Origin: Actinomycetes bacterium
GTDB lineage: Bacteria; Actinomycetota; Actinomycetes; Propionibacteriales; Nocardioidaceae
DNA length: 64,000 nt
Direction: 5' to 3'
Assembly (NCBI GenBank): GCA_023460975.1
Contig: JAEWOG010000099.1
Location: 1 to 64,000, forward strand
The notes under the pieces are model-generated. The model worked only from the letters and a program-made list of their open reading frames with translations, was not told the origin of the DNA and did no database searches. This document shows, in pieces, positions 19,478-27,668 of this stretch. Position numbers and translations under genes: made by a program. The stretch's first letter is position 1; each line of letters starts with the position of its first letter.

Positions 19478-20035
19478 TCACCCTCGGGGCTTGTTCTTCT
19501 TGTTCTTGCGGCCCGAGGTGTCGGCGGCTGCGGCAGGGTCGGCCGGAGGAGCCTCGACGGTGACCACGGAGCGCTCCGGCTCGAGCTCGGCCGGCTTGAT
19601 CGCCGGGGCAGGGTCGAGTGCCAGCGCCTGATCGCGCACCGCGGGGGTGGCCGGACCCACCACCGAACCGTCCGCCAGGTGCAGGAAGGTCGGCGCCGCC
19701 GGGATGACCATGCCCATCGCCTGGGCCTGCTCGGCCACACGCTGGGAGTTGCGCAGGCCCTCGAGCTCGCGCTGGAGCGTCTCCTCCCGCGCCGCGAGGG
19801 CATCGGCCTGGTCCTCCAACGCCGAGGACGTGAAGGTCGCCTGCGCCAGCGAGGTGTTGAACATGAGCAGCCCCACCACGCCCACGACCAGGACGAGCGA
19901 GACCAGCGCGATGAACGGCACCTTGGGCGCCTTCGCACGGCGCACCCGGGGCACCACGCGCAGCCTCGCGCGATCCACCGCCTCCTGGGCGATGTGCGGC
20001 ACGCGGACACGCAGGCGCTGGGCGGGACTGCTCAT
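19478..20035 (-). CDS. ftsL: FtsL-like cell division protein
   Basis: This 185-aa protein has a basic cytoplasmic tail, one membrane helix (about 40-60), a coiled-coil heptad region (about 68-105), and an Ala/Pro-rich extracellular tail ending in a Lys-rich cluster (GRKNKKNK). FtsL diverges strongly in sequence; the call rests on this topology and on its position between rsmH and ftsI. ATG at 20035 overlaps the rsmH stop by 4 bp. Confidence 0.82.
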   Translation of the reverse strand: MSSPAQRLRVRVPHIAQEAVDRARLRVVPRVRRAKAPKVPFIALVSLVLVVGVVGLLMFNTSLAQATFTSSALEDQADALAAREETLQRELEGLRNSQRVAEQAQAMGMVIPAAPTFLHLADGSVVGPATPAVRDQALALDPAPAIKPAELEPERSVVTVEAPPADPAAAADTSGRKNKKNKPRG

Positions 20036-21000
20036 CTGACGGCTCCTCGGGGAAGGGGAAGCACGCGCTCGACGGCGCGCAGACGTACGGAGGCGGCTCG
20101 GGGGTTGTGTTCGGTCTCGGTCGCGTCGGCCTTCTCGGCGCCGCGTGTCACCGCGCGAAACGGCGGCTCGGCGCCCTCGGGCACGAACGGAAGGTCCGGC
20201 GGCACGTCGAGGCGGGTGACCTCCGTGAAGGCCCGCTTGACCAGGCGGTCCTCCAACGAGTGGTACGACTCCACGACCACGCGACCACCGACGCGCACGA
20301 CGTCCAGCGAGGCGGGGATCGCGCGTCGCAACACCGCCAGCTCGTCGTTGACCTCCATCCGCAGCGCCTGGAAGGTGCGCTTGGCCGGGTGTCCACCGGT
20401 CCGGCGCGCTGGTGCTGGGATCTCCGCGTAGAGCAGCTCCACCAGTGCCGCACTGGTCGTGAACGGCTCCCGCTCGCGCTGGCGGACCAGAGCCCGCGCG
20501 ATCTTGCGAGCAAACTTCTCCTCGCCGTAGTCACGCAGGATCCGTACGAGGTCGGCCTCGTCGTAGGAGTTGAGGACGTCGGCTGCAGTGAGGCCTGCCG
20601 TCGGGTTCATGCGCATGTCGAGCGGAGCGTCCTCCGCATAGGCGAAGCCGCGCTCGCGGACGTCGAGCTGCATCGACGAGACCCCGAGGTCGAACAGGAC
20701 CGCGTCAACGTGATCGCGCCCCAGCCCGGCCACCACCTCCGCGATCTCGTCATAGACGGCGTGTACGCCCCTGAAGCGGTCGCCGAAGCGCGCCAGCCGC
20801 TCCCCCGCCATGCGCAGGGCCTGGGGGTCGCGGTCGATGCCGACGACGCGCGCGGTCGGAATCCGCTCCAGGACGGCCTCGCTGTGCCCGCCGAGGCCGA
20901 GGGTGCAGTCGACCATCACCGAGCCATCGGCCGCGAGTGCTGGCGCGAGCAGTTCGACGCACCGGTCGAGCAGCACGGGTGCGTGGGAGGGGGCGGCCAT
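20032..21000 (-). CDS. rsmH: 16S rRNA (cytosine-N4)-methyltransferase
   Basis: RsmH methylates the exocyclic amino group of C1402 in the ribosomal P site. The 322-aa enzyme begins with the family stretch [14 protein letters not shown], has the SAM loop [12 protein letters not shown], and [14 protein letters not shown] start at 21000, 1 bp after the stop of the small upstream membrane protein. Confidence 0.96.
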   Translation of the reverse strand: MAAPSHAPVLLDRCVELLAPALAADGSVMVDCTLGLGGHSEAVLERIPTARVVGIDRDPQALRMAGERLARFGDRFRGVHAVYDEIAEVVAGLGRDHVDAVLFDLGVSSMQLDVRERGFAYAEDAPLDMRMNPTAGLTAADVLNSYDEADLVRILRDYGEEKFARKIARALVRQREREPFTTSAALVELLYAEIPAPARRTGGHPAKRTFQALRMEVNDELAVLRRAIPASLDVVRVGGRVVVESYHSLEDRLVKRAFTEVTRLDVPPDLPFVPEGAEPPFRAVTRGAEKADATETEHNPRAASVRLRAVERVLPLPRGAVR

Positions 21001-21001
21001 C

Positions 21002-21163
21002 TCAGCCCTGCCCGCCCAGGCGGGCCAGCAGGACGAGTCCTGAGGCCAGGGCGACGGACGTGGCGGCGGAGAATCCGAGCAACATCATGGCCTCGCGGAC
21101 CTGGTCGCGCACGCGGGGCGGCGCGGCCTGCGCGCTGTGCCCCATCGGACGAATGCTGCTCAT
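21002..21163 (-). CDS. Small single-pass membrane protein between mraZ and rsmH
   Basis: A 53-aa protein starting [15 protein letters not shown], with a charged middle ([10 protein letters not shown]) and one hydrophobic helix (about 29-50) ending LARLGGQG. The frame is open further upstream to 21283, but that part is Arg/His-rich and lacks protein-like character, so the ATG at 21163 is preferred. It ends 1 bp before the rsmH ATG and is therefore very probably translated with it. I do not recognise a family. Position suggests a divisome or wall-related membrane peptide, but the sequence gives no proof. Confidence 0.65.
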   Translation of the reverse strand: MSSIRPMGHSAQAAPPRVRDQVREAMMLLGFSAATSVALASGLVLLARLGGQG

Positions 21164-21401
21164 CGGTTCGACCCCACTGACTGCGTGCCCACGGTGTGAG
21201 CGGTGTACGGATGCACAGGGCCTGACTTTCCCCGTGTGGTGATCGACGGTGCGTACTGTCAGGTCCCTGCCCGCTCCCGACATCGGGAAGGCCTTCTGGT
21301 GCCGGGGAAGTGACCCCAGACGGCATGCGGAGAGCGGGCACGAGACCTGGCGGTACGCCGTACGTCGATCAGTTCTTGTGTTGTGGCTGTGCGGCGGGAT
21401 C

Positions 21402-21830
21402 TCAGATCCCTGGGAAGACCTCGTCGCTGAGCTCCGAGAACTTCTGCTCCTGCTCCTCGGAGTAGGCGTTCCACGCGGTCGGGTCCCAGATCTCGATCCG
21501 GTTCATCGAGCCGATGACGACCACTTCCTTGCTGAGCGAGGCGTACTCGCGCAGCGGGGCGGGAATGTTGATCCGCCCCTGCTTGTCCGGGGTCTCCTGC
21601 GACGCCGCCGCGAAGAGCATGCGGACGTAGTCACGAGTCCCCTTGTTGGTGACCGGCGCCTCGCGGAGCCGATCGGTGAGCCGACCGAAGTCCTCCAGTG
21701 ACCAGACGGTGAGGCATCGCTCCTGTCCTCGAGTCACCACGAGTCCCTCCGTCAGCTGGTCCCTGAACTTTGCGGGGAGGAAGAGCCGACCTTTCTCGTC
21801 GAGCTTGGGCGTGTACGTGCCGAAGAACAT
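21402..21830 (-). CDS. mraZ: Transcriptional regulator MraZ
   Basis: MraZ is a ring-forming DNA-binding protein that controls the dcw operon from repeated boxes in front of its own gene. The 142-aa protein has the two AbrB-like repeats, starting FFGTYTPKLDEKGRLFLPAKFR and DKQGRINIPAPLRE. GGAGG lies five bases before the ATG at 21830, which is preferred over a GTG at 21836. It is the first gene of the cluster, and four matching boxes overlap its promoter. Confidence 0.96.
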   Translation of the reverse strand: MFFGTYTPKLDEKGRLFLPAKFRDQLTEGLVVTRGQERCLTVWSLEDFGRLTDRLREAPVTNKGTRDYVRMLFAAASQETPDKQGRINIPAPLREYASLSKEVVVIGSMNRIEIWDPTAWNAYSEEQEQKFSELSDEVFPGI

Positions 21831-21872
21831 CGGCACCTCCCAGCTCCACGGTGGTCAGATCGACCCTGCTGC

Positions 21873-21907
21873 CCCACTTTCCCCCACCTTACTCCACATT
21901 GCTCCAC
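21873..21907 (-). promoter_or_regulatory. MraZ operator: four GTGGR boxes at exact 10-bp spacing
   Basis: On the minus strand the boxes are GTGGA (21907-21903), GTGGA (21897-21893), GTGGG (21887-21883) and GTGGG (21877-21873), each followed by a five-base spacer. This is the known MraZ binding pattern of short direct repeats on one DNA face. The boxes fill the spacer and -10 region of the predicted mraZ promoter, which fits autorepression. Confidence 0.85.
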
Positions 21908-21913
21908 CGTCAA
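21886..21913 (-). promoter_or_regulatory. Predicted mraZ/dcw promoter
   Basis: TTGACG (21913-21908) and TAAGGT (21891-21886) are separated by 16 bp, with transcription predicted to begin near 21879, about 50 bp before the mraZ start. Two MraZ boxes lie in the spacer and a third touches the -10. Confidence 0.6.
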
Positions 21914-22336
21914 TCAAATTCACGCGTGTTGCCGCGGGAGTTCGCAGGGGTTCGGGCCGGGCGGGCAGGGCACGGCAGGCCAGGCGCCCGATCGCCGTCC
22001 GCGACCCGCGTACGGGCGCCGATCAACGCATCTGCGCAGGTCAGAGCGCCAGGAAGCCCCGCCGAGGCACCCCTGGGACCGACGCGAGGGGTCGCCACGC
22101 AAGGCCCCGGTGGAGCGAAGTGGAGCGAGTGGTGGGGAATCGTGGAGATACGCCCCGCGGCCGTGGTGCGCGAGTGGGGCGCCGAGCGATTCCCCACCCA
22201 CGCTCCACACGGCCGACAGCACCGGTGATCACACTCCACTGCGGGGCTGGGTCGCGCCGCCTTGCACAGAGCGCCTAGCGTGGACCCAGTGACCGGGGAC
22301 ACACACGCTCCCGGCAGGACCTACGGGGAGCAAGTG
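21914..22336. other. Divergent intergenic control region mraZ / moxR with 22-bp dyad
   Basis: No gene seen. The region carries an inverted repeat: left arm 22120-22142 and right arm 22187-22208, identical over GTGGAGCG and over the inner 10-11 bases (GTGGGGAATCG / CGATTCCCCAC), with a 44-nt centre. Plus-strand GTGG boxes at 22110, 22120, 22132 and 22142 form two pairs, each pair 10 bp apart, like the MraZ operator. A TAGCGT at 22276-22281 may be a -10 for the moxR operon, seven bases before a GTG at 22289. Confidence 0.6.
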
Positions 22337-23299
22337 GTGAGTGAGGCCCAGCTGAGTGGACTCGACGAGGTCATCCGCGTCACCCAAGCGGTGCGCGCCA
22401 ACATCGGCAAGGTGATCGAGGGCAAGCCGGACGTCCTCGACGCCGCTCTCGTCGTCCTGCTCGCCGAAGGCCACCTCCTCCTCGAGGACGTGCCCGGGGT
22501 CGGCAAGACCCAGCTCAGCAAGGCGCTCGCACGCAGCATCGACTCGACGGTGCGCCGCATCCAGTTCACCCCCGACCTGCTCCCCTCGGACGTCACCGGG
22601 GTGTCGGTGTTTAACCAGGACACGCGCGAGTTCGAGTTCCGGCCGGGTGGCATCTTCGCCAACATCGTCGTCGGGGACGAGATCAACCGGGCCTCACCCA
22701 AGACGCAGTCCGCGATGCTCGAGTGCATGGAGGAGCGTCAGGTCACCGTCGACAACGTGACGTACCAACTCGAGACGCCCTTCATGGTGATCGCGACGCA
22801 GAACCCCATCGAGATGGAGGGCACCTACGCGCTCCCCGAGGCCCAACGCGATCGCTTCATGGCACGTCTGTCGGTCGGCTACCCGGTCGAGTCTGCAGAG
22901 ATCGCCATGCTCGACCACCACACGGCCAGCAACCCGCTCGACGACCTGGAGGCGGTGACCGACTCGGCCGAGATCCGCAAGATCGTCGAGATCGTAGGCC
23001 GGGTCCACGTGTCGACGGCTGTGCAGCGCTACGCGGTCGCGCTCGCCCGCGCGACCCGTGACCACGCCGACCTGCACCTGGGTGCTTCGCCGCGTGCGAC
23101 GCTCCACCTCGTCCGCGCAGCCAAGGCGGTCGCGGCCATGAAGGGCCGGGAGTACGTACTGCCCGACGATCTGGGCGCCATTGCCCGCCCCGTGCTCGCC
23201 CACCGACTCCTGCCGACCGTGGAGGCAACGATGGGTGGGCGCAGCACCGAGGACATCCTCGACAGCGTCGTCGACGCCGTCGAGGTCCCACAGGACTGA
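22337..23299 (+). CDS. MoxR family AAA+ ATPase
   Basis: MoxR ATPases act as chaperone-like maturation factors, typically for products of neighbouring genes. The 320-aa protein has Walker A in EDVPGVGKTQLSKAL, Walker B near VGDEINRA, and sensor regions in the MoxR arrangement. Start: GTG at 22337 has GGGGAG six bases upstream; a leaderless start at GTG 22289 (TAGCGT seven bases upstream) would add 16 residues. It is the first gene of a MoxR-DUF58-transglutaminase operon, transcribed away from the dcw cluster. Confidence 0.92.
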   Translation: MSEAQLSGLDEVIRVTQAVRANIGKVIEGKPDVLDAALVVLLAEGHLLLEDVPGVGKTQLSKALARSIDSTVRRIQFTPDLLPSDVTGVSVFNQDTREFEFRPGGIFANIVVGDEINRASPKTQSAMLECMEERQVTVDNVTYQLETPFMVIATQNPIEMEGTYALPEAQRDRFMARLSVGYPVESAEIAMLDHHTASNPLDDLEAVTDSAEIRKIVEIVGRVHVSTAVQRYAVALARATRDHADLHLGASPRATLHLVRAAKAVAAMKGREYVLPDDLGAIARPVLAHRLLPTVEATMGGRSTEDILDSVVDAVEVPQD

Positions 23300-23303
23300 C
23301 GTC

Positions 23304-24554
23304 ATGCGCCTCGCCTTGGCCTCGCTGACAGTGCGCGGGCGCGCCTTCCTCGCCGGGGGCATCACCGTGATCGTCGCCGCCTTCATCACCGGCCAGGACA
23401 CCGTCGTACGGGTCGGCGTGCTGCTCGTCGTGCTGGTGCTGCTCAGCGTGTTCTGGGTCGCCCGCGCGCGCCACGAGCTCGTCCTGCAGCGAGCCATGAC
23501 TCCCCCCGTGGTGGGCGTCGGTCAGCCCAGCACCGTCGAACTCACCGTCACCAACACCGCTCGGACCCCGACCGGGGTACTGCTGCTCGAGGAGCAGGTC
23601 CCGCACGCGTTGGGGACCCGCCCGCGCTTCGTGCTGGAGGCGCTCCCCCATGACGGGCACCGCACGGCGCGCTACACGGTGCGCAGCGACGTGCGGGGGC
23701 GGCACGAGGTGGGCCCGCTGCTGCTGCGCGTCACGGACCCCTTCGGGTTGGTCGAGGTGCCGCGCTGGTTCCGTCACTCCGACTGGCTCACCGTGACGCC
23801 CCGTGTGGTGGCCCTGCCACCGCTCGCGCTCGGCGGATCCCGCAGCGGGGTGGGCGACAACCGGCCGCGGGCGTTTGCCAGCGGCAGCGCCGAGGACGTC
23901 ACGGTGCGCGAGTACCGCCGTGGCGACGATCTGCGGCGTGTGCACTGGCGCAGCTCCGCCCGCATGGGCGAGCTCATGGTGCGTCGCGAGGAACAGCCGT
24001 GGCAGTCGCGTGCGACGGTCTACCTGGACAACCGCGCCTGCGCCCACCGCGGCCGGGGTGCGACCGGCACGCTGGAGACGGCGGTGTCGTTCGCCGCCTC
24101 GGTCGCCGTCCATCTGAGCCAGCGCGGCTTCTCCGTCCGCCTGGTCAGCGCCACCGGCGGCGACGCGGCCCACGACTGGCACTCCCTTGACGTCGCGGCC
24201 TCCACCCAGGCGCTGCTGGAAGAGCTGGCCGTGATCACCACGACCCCGCACCCTCACCCGGAAACCCGCTGGCTGGGCGAGCCTGGCCAAGGTGGCCTCG
24301 TCATCGCCGTACTGGGGGCCGTCGAGGAGACGGACGCACGGTTCCTCGGACGCCTCGCGCAGCACGGGGTCGACTCGGTCGCCGTGGAACTCGACGTCGA
24401 GAGTTGGTTCGCGGCCCCGCGACCCGACTCCCCGCCGTCGCCAGTGCTCGCCGCTGCCGGCCTCCGCGCCGTCAGGCACGGGGCCAACGACCGCATCGAG
24501 TCGAGTTGGCGCGCGCTGGCGCGACCGGCGACGCAACGAGTGGGCGTGCGATGA
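23304..24554 (+). CDS. DUF58 domain protein
   Basis: A 416-aa protein with two N-terminal membrane helices (about 14-50), a beta-rich section, and the DUF58 signature REYRRGDDLRRVHWRSSAR near residue 200. The C-terminal part resembles a degenerate von Willebrand A fold. DUF58 proteins are regularly encoded with MoxR ATPases and are thought to be their clients. ATG at 23304 lies 4 bp after the moxR stop; its stop overlaps the next gene by 4 bp. Confidence 0.9.
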   Translation: MRLALASLTVRGRAFLAGGITVIVAAFITGQDTVVRVGVLLVVLVLLSVFWVARARHELVLQRAMTPPVVGVGQPSTVELTVTNTARTPTGVLLLEEQVPHALGTRPRFVLEALPHDGHRTARYTVRSDVRGRHEVGPLLLRVTDPFGLVEVPRWFRHSDWLTVTPRVVALPPLALGGSRSGVGDNRPRAFASGSAEDVTVREYRRGDDLRRVHWRSSARMGELMVRREEQPWQSRATVYLDNRACAHRGRGATGTLETAVSFAASVAVHLSQRGFSVRLVSATGGDAAHDWHSLDVAASTQALLEELAVITTTPHPHPETRWLGEPGQGGLVIAVLGAVEETDARFLGRLAQHGVDSVAVELDVESWFAAPRPDSPPSPVLAAAGLRAVRHGANDRIESSWRALARPATQRVGVR

Positions 24555-26896
24555 GCCCGACGAACGCGCACGCGCGTGCCTGGATCTGGCTCTCACTCCT
24601 CGCGACCGTGACCGCATGGGCGGGCACGGTGGGCTGGTACGTGCTGACCGAAGGCTTCGGGCGCGTCTCGATGGCGAGCCTGATCTTCGGCGTACCCGTC
24701 CTGATGGCCGGAGCCGCGCTGCGCTGGCGGGGCGTCCCCGCGCTGGCCGTGGCGGCCGCGCAGGCGATCGCGCTGGGCTGGATCTGGTTCGCACAGACGA
24801 CCGGCTCGCTGGTGCCGGACGCCACCGCGCGTGCCCTCGCCACCGCTGCCTGGGCCGACGGCCTGGAAACGGCCCGGCGCTATGCCGCGCCCATCGGCGC
24901 CGACCAACCCCCCGTCACTCCCCTGCTGCTGGCGGGAGCGCTCGCGGTCATGTGGCTCGTGGAGAACCTCGTGGGGCGCTTCCGTGCCGCCGCGGCGGCC
25001 GGCGTCGTGCTCCTCGTCGCGTACGTGGTGCCGGCGTCGATCACCTCGGGCGCCGTGCCCTGGTGGTCGTTCGTGCTCACGGCGAGCCTGTACGTGGCCA
25101 CGCTCTACGTCCAGCACACCCTCCAGATCGGGGAGTGGGGCCGCGTCCGTGGCGAGGGGGCGGGCCGTTACGGCGCCAACCACGAGGCCACCACCCGGGT
25201 GGCCGCGGCGATCGGCGCGGTCGCCGTCGGGGCGGCCCTGCTCGTTCCCTCGGCGCTGCCCTCGCCCGAACTGTCGTTCTTCTCCGGCCCGGGCACGGGC
25301 GCCGGCAAGGTGAGCGTCCACAACCCCGTCGCGGACCTGCGCCGGGACCTCGTTCGCCCTGACGACGTGCCGCTGATGGACATCCGCGGCTCCGACGGCG
25401 TCGCCCCGACGTACCTGCGGCTGTCGGTGCTCACCCGCTTCGCGGAAGGCGCGTGGCGCCCCGGCGACCGGTCCATCCCCCCGGAGCAGGCCGCCACAGG
25501 GGCAATGCCCCCGCTCGACGGCGTGGCCGATGCCGTGCCCCGCGCGGAGACCGACTACCAGGTCTCGATCACCGACCTCTTCTCCTCCCGCTGGCTCCCC
25601 GTCGCCGACCAGACCAGCAGCATCAGCGCCGGGTCCGGATGGCTGTACGACGTCTCGACGCGCGACGTGTTGAGTGCCGACGAGGACGAGACGACCGCCA
25701 CTCTCAACTACTCCTACACCGGGGTGCGACTCGACCTCGATCCCGAGAAGCTGAATGCCACGACGTCGGCGCGCAACATGGTGCGGCCGATCTTTCTCGA
25801 GGTGCCCTCCTCGGTGCCGAACTCAGTCCGCGAGCTGGCCAACGAGGTCACGGCCGACATGCCGACCCGCTTCCAGAAGGCCCAACGGTTGCAGCAGTGG
25901 TTCCGCCAGGACGGCGGGTTCATCTACGACCTGCGCGCCGCAGACCAGTCGGGACACGAGAGCGACCTCGTGACCTTCCTCGACGAGGAGCATGGACGGG
26001 TGGGGTACTGCGAACAATTCGCCGCGTCGATGGCGATCATGGCGCGGACGCTCGACATCCCCGCCCGGGTGGCCATCGGCTTCCTCGAACCGGAGCGGAC
26101 GGGGCCGCGCTCGTGGCGATACTCCGCGTGGGACATGCACGCGTGGCCGGAGCTCTACTTCCCCGACGCAGGCTGGGTCCGGTTCGAGCCCACTCCCTCT
26201 GCCCGGGCCGAATCCGTCCCCGACTACACCACGGCCACGCTGACGGCTGCCCCGACGACGGTGCCCGCGCCGACCTCCGCCGGGCCGACCGAAGACCTCC
26301 CCGATCGCAACCCCGGCAACGACCCCGCTGCCGACACTGACTCCTCGTCCGACGAGGAGGGCGTGTGGGCCGCCTGGCTCCGGTGGATCGCTGCTGGCGC
26401 CGCAGGCGTTCTGGTACTCGTCGCCGTGGCCCTCCTCCCCCGGGGCTGGCGCGCTGGTCAGCGCCGGCGCCGCCACGCTGGAGACGCGGAGGCAGCGTGG
26501 TCAGAGTTGCGCGCGCACGCTCTGGACCTCGGCCTGAAGTGGCCCGAGGGACGATCCCCCGCGTACGTGGCGGGAGTCCTCGAGTCCCATCTGGCCCAGC
26601 CCGTCGCCCGCGCGCGGCGCCGCGAGCGTCCGCAGCGTGGCCGCGCCCACGCCCCGGAGGCCGCCGCAGCGTTGGATCGTCTTCGCCAGGCCGTGGAGGT
26701 GCAGCGCTACGCCGCGACGCAGCAGGACACGCCCCACTCCAAGGATCTGGATGTCGTCACCGCAGCGCTGAGCGCAGGTGTCACCCCGCGTGCCGAGCGG
26801 CGTGCCCGGTGGTGGCCACGCTCGGTGTTCCGCCGAGAGAGGACCGCCCAGCGGGGTCCCGTACGGGTCTCCGCCTCCGCGGAGCGGTCGCACTGA
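24551..26896 (+). CDS. Membrane-anchored transglutaminase-like protein (DUF3488/DUF4129 type)
   Basis: A 781-aa protein with about six N-terminal membrane helices (to ~240), a large extracellular region, and a transglutaminase-like core with an intact catalytic triad C487 (GYCEQFA), H530 (MHAWPE) and D539 (FPDAG). A Ser/Thr/Pro linker, one more membrane helix (~615-635) and a basic cytoplasmic tail follow. The substrate is unknown; members are suspected proteases or amidases. ATG 24551 overlaps the DUF58 stop. Its last codons and stop lie inside the first copy of a 24-bp tandem repeat. Confidence 0.9.
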   Translation: MSPTNAHARAWIWLSLLATVTAWAGTVGWYVLTEGFGRVSMASLIFGVPVLMAGAALRWRGVPALAVAAAQAIALGWIWFAQTTGSLVPDATARALATAAWADGLETARRYAAPIGADQPPVTPLLLAGALAVMWLVENLVGRFRAAAAAGVVLLVAYVVPASITSGAVPWWSFVLTASLYVATLYVQHTLQIGEWGRVRGEGAGRYGANHEATTRVAAAIGAVAVGAALLVPSALPSPELSFFSGPGTGAGKVSVHNPVADLRRDLVRPDDVPLMDIRGSDGVAPTYLRLSVLTRFAEGAWRPGDRSIPPEQAATGAMPPLDGVADAVPRAETDYQVSITDLFSSRWLPVADQTSSISAGSGWLYDVSTRDVLSADEDETTATLNYSYTGVRLDLDPEKLNATTSARNMVRPIFLEVPSSVPNSVRELANEVTADMPTRFQKAQRLQQWFRQDGGFIYDLRAADQSGHESDLVTFLDEEHGRVGYCEQFAASMAIMARTLDIPARVAIGFLEPERTGPRSWRYSAWDMHAWPELYFPDAGWVRFEPTPSARAESVPDYTTATLTAAPTTVPAPTSAGPTEDLPDRNPGNDPAADTDSSSDEEGVWAAWLRWIAAGAAGVLVLVAVALLPRGWRAGQRRRRHAGDAEAAWSELRAHALDLGLKWPEGRSPAYVAGVLESHLAQPVARARRRERPQRGRAHAPEAAAALDRLRQAVEVQRYAATQQDTPHSKDLDVVTAALSAGVTPRAERRARWWPRSVFRRERTAQRGPVRVSASAERSH

Positions 26897-26945
26897 GCCT
26901 CCGCGGAGCGGATGGCATTGAGCTTCTGCGGAGCGGTCGCACTGA
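26873..26945 (+). repeat. Three tandem 24/25-bp repeats over the stop of the transglutaminase gene
   Basis: Copies at 26873-26896, 26897-26921 and 26922-26945 share the core CTCCGCGGAGCGG and all end in TGA; copies 1 and 3 also share TCGCACTGA. The core CTCCGCGGAG is itself a palindrome. The first copy supplies the C-terminal residues and the stop codon. The convergent DUF3040 gene ends 43 bp further on, so a terminator role is possible. Confidence 0.7.
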
Positions 26946-26987
26946 GTGGACACGCTGAGCGGGCGAAGGCCCGGTGATGCGAAAGGT

Positions 26988-27416
26988 TCAGTAACCGCGC
27001 TCGCGGCGGTGACGCCACCGCTCCTCGACGCGCTCCATGAAGGAGTGTTGTGAGCGGGTGCGGCGCACTCGACGCGACGACTTGCTGCCGTCGACCACGC
27101 CGAAGCCGGCGTGACCGCTCTGGCGTACCTCGGGCGAGGGAACGGATCGGGGTGCCGACACGGCGGTGATGGCAACCGCGCCGCCACCGAGCATCACGAC
27201 GAATCCCACGACCCCGAGCACAGGCTGGCTCAGCAGCACGGCGCCCACGAGAAGGGCGATCCCGGCGACGAGCAGAGCGACGCCGAGCACGATGCGGCGA
27301 CGGGCCAGACGCGTCGGCGTGGTGCCGCGCAACGCGGAGGCGAACTTGGGGTCCTCCTCGACGAGCGCGCGCTCCATCTGCTCAAGGAGGCGAAGCTCTT
27401 CCTCAGACAGCGGCAC
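26988..27416 (-). CDS. DUF3040 membrane protein
   Basis: A 142-aa protein that starts MPLSEEELRLLEQME, the hallmark of actinobacterial DUF3040 proteins, and has two membrane helices (about 41-62 and 67-87). The tail is basic (RRVRRTRSQHS, RWRHRRERGY). Function unknown. It is downstream of dinB on the same strand but separated from it by a repeat array, so co-transcription is uncertain. GGAGGAG precedes the start. Confidence 0.88.
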   Translation of the reverse strand: MPLSEEELRLLEQMERALVEEDPKFASALRGTTPTRLARRRIVLGVALLVAGIALLVGAVLLSQPVLGVVGFVVMLGGGAVAITAVSAPRSVPSPEVRQSGHAGFGVVDGSKSSRRVRRTRSQHSFMERVEERWRHRRERGY

Positions 27417-27535
27417 GGCTCCTCCTCCGGCTCCGAACGACGTGACAGTTCAAGTCTAGGCACGCCATGCCAGATGGGAAGGCCGGACCCTGATTTTTTG
27501 CCCATCCTCGCTTCGTCGAGCCTCCTGGAGGGCGG

Positions 27536-27668
27536 CGTCATACAAACCCGCCACCCCCGGCCCCGCGTCATACAGACCCGTACGTATAAGTGCCCCTTTG
27601 TATGACGGCTGGCGCGCGCAGGCGGGTTCGTATGACGGCTGGCGCGCGCAGGCGGGTTCGTATGACGC
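27536..27668. repeat. GTCATAC repeat array A (5 units, 30-bp period)
   Basis: Units headed by GTCATAC start at 27537 and 27567 on the plus strand; inverted units (GTATGAC) start at 27600, 27630 and 27660. Spacing within each block is exactly 30 bp, and the two blocks face each other across a 33-bp step (27567 to 27600). Two inverted units are identical over 30 bp (GGCTGGCGCGCGCAGGCGGG between heads). The last unit ends two bases from the dinB stop codon. Confidence 0.85.

Noticed and set aside
22120..22208. Dyad as a transcription terminator
   Set aside because: It lies between divergent genes and has no T-tract; a regulatory role fits better.
27536..27668. Insertion sequence ends or MITE at dinB
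   Set aside because: No transposase, no target-site duplication and no terminal inverted repeats other than the array units themselves.
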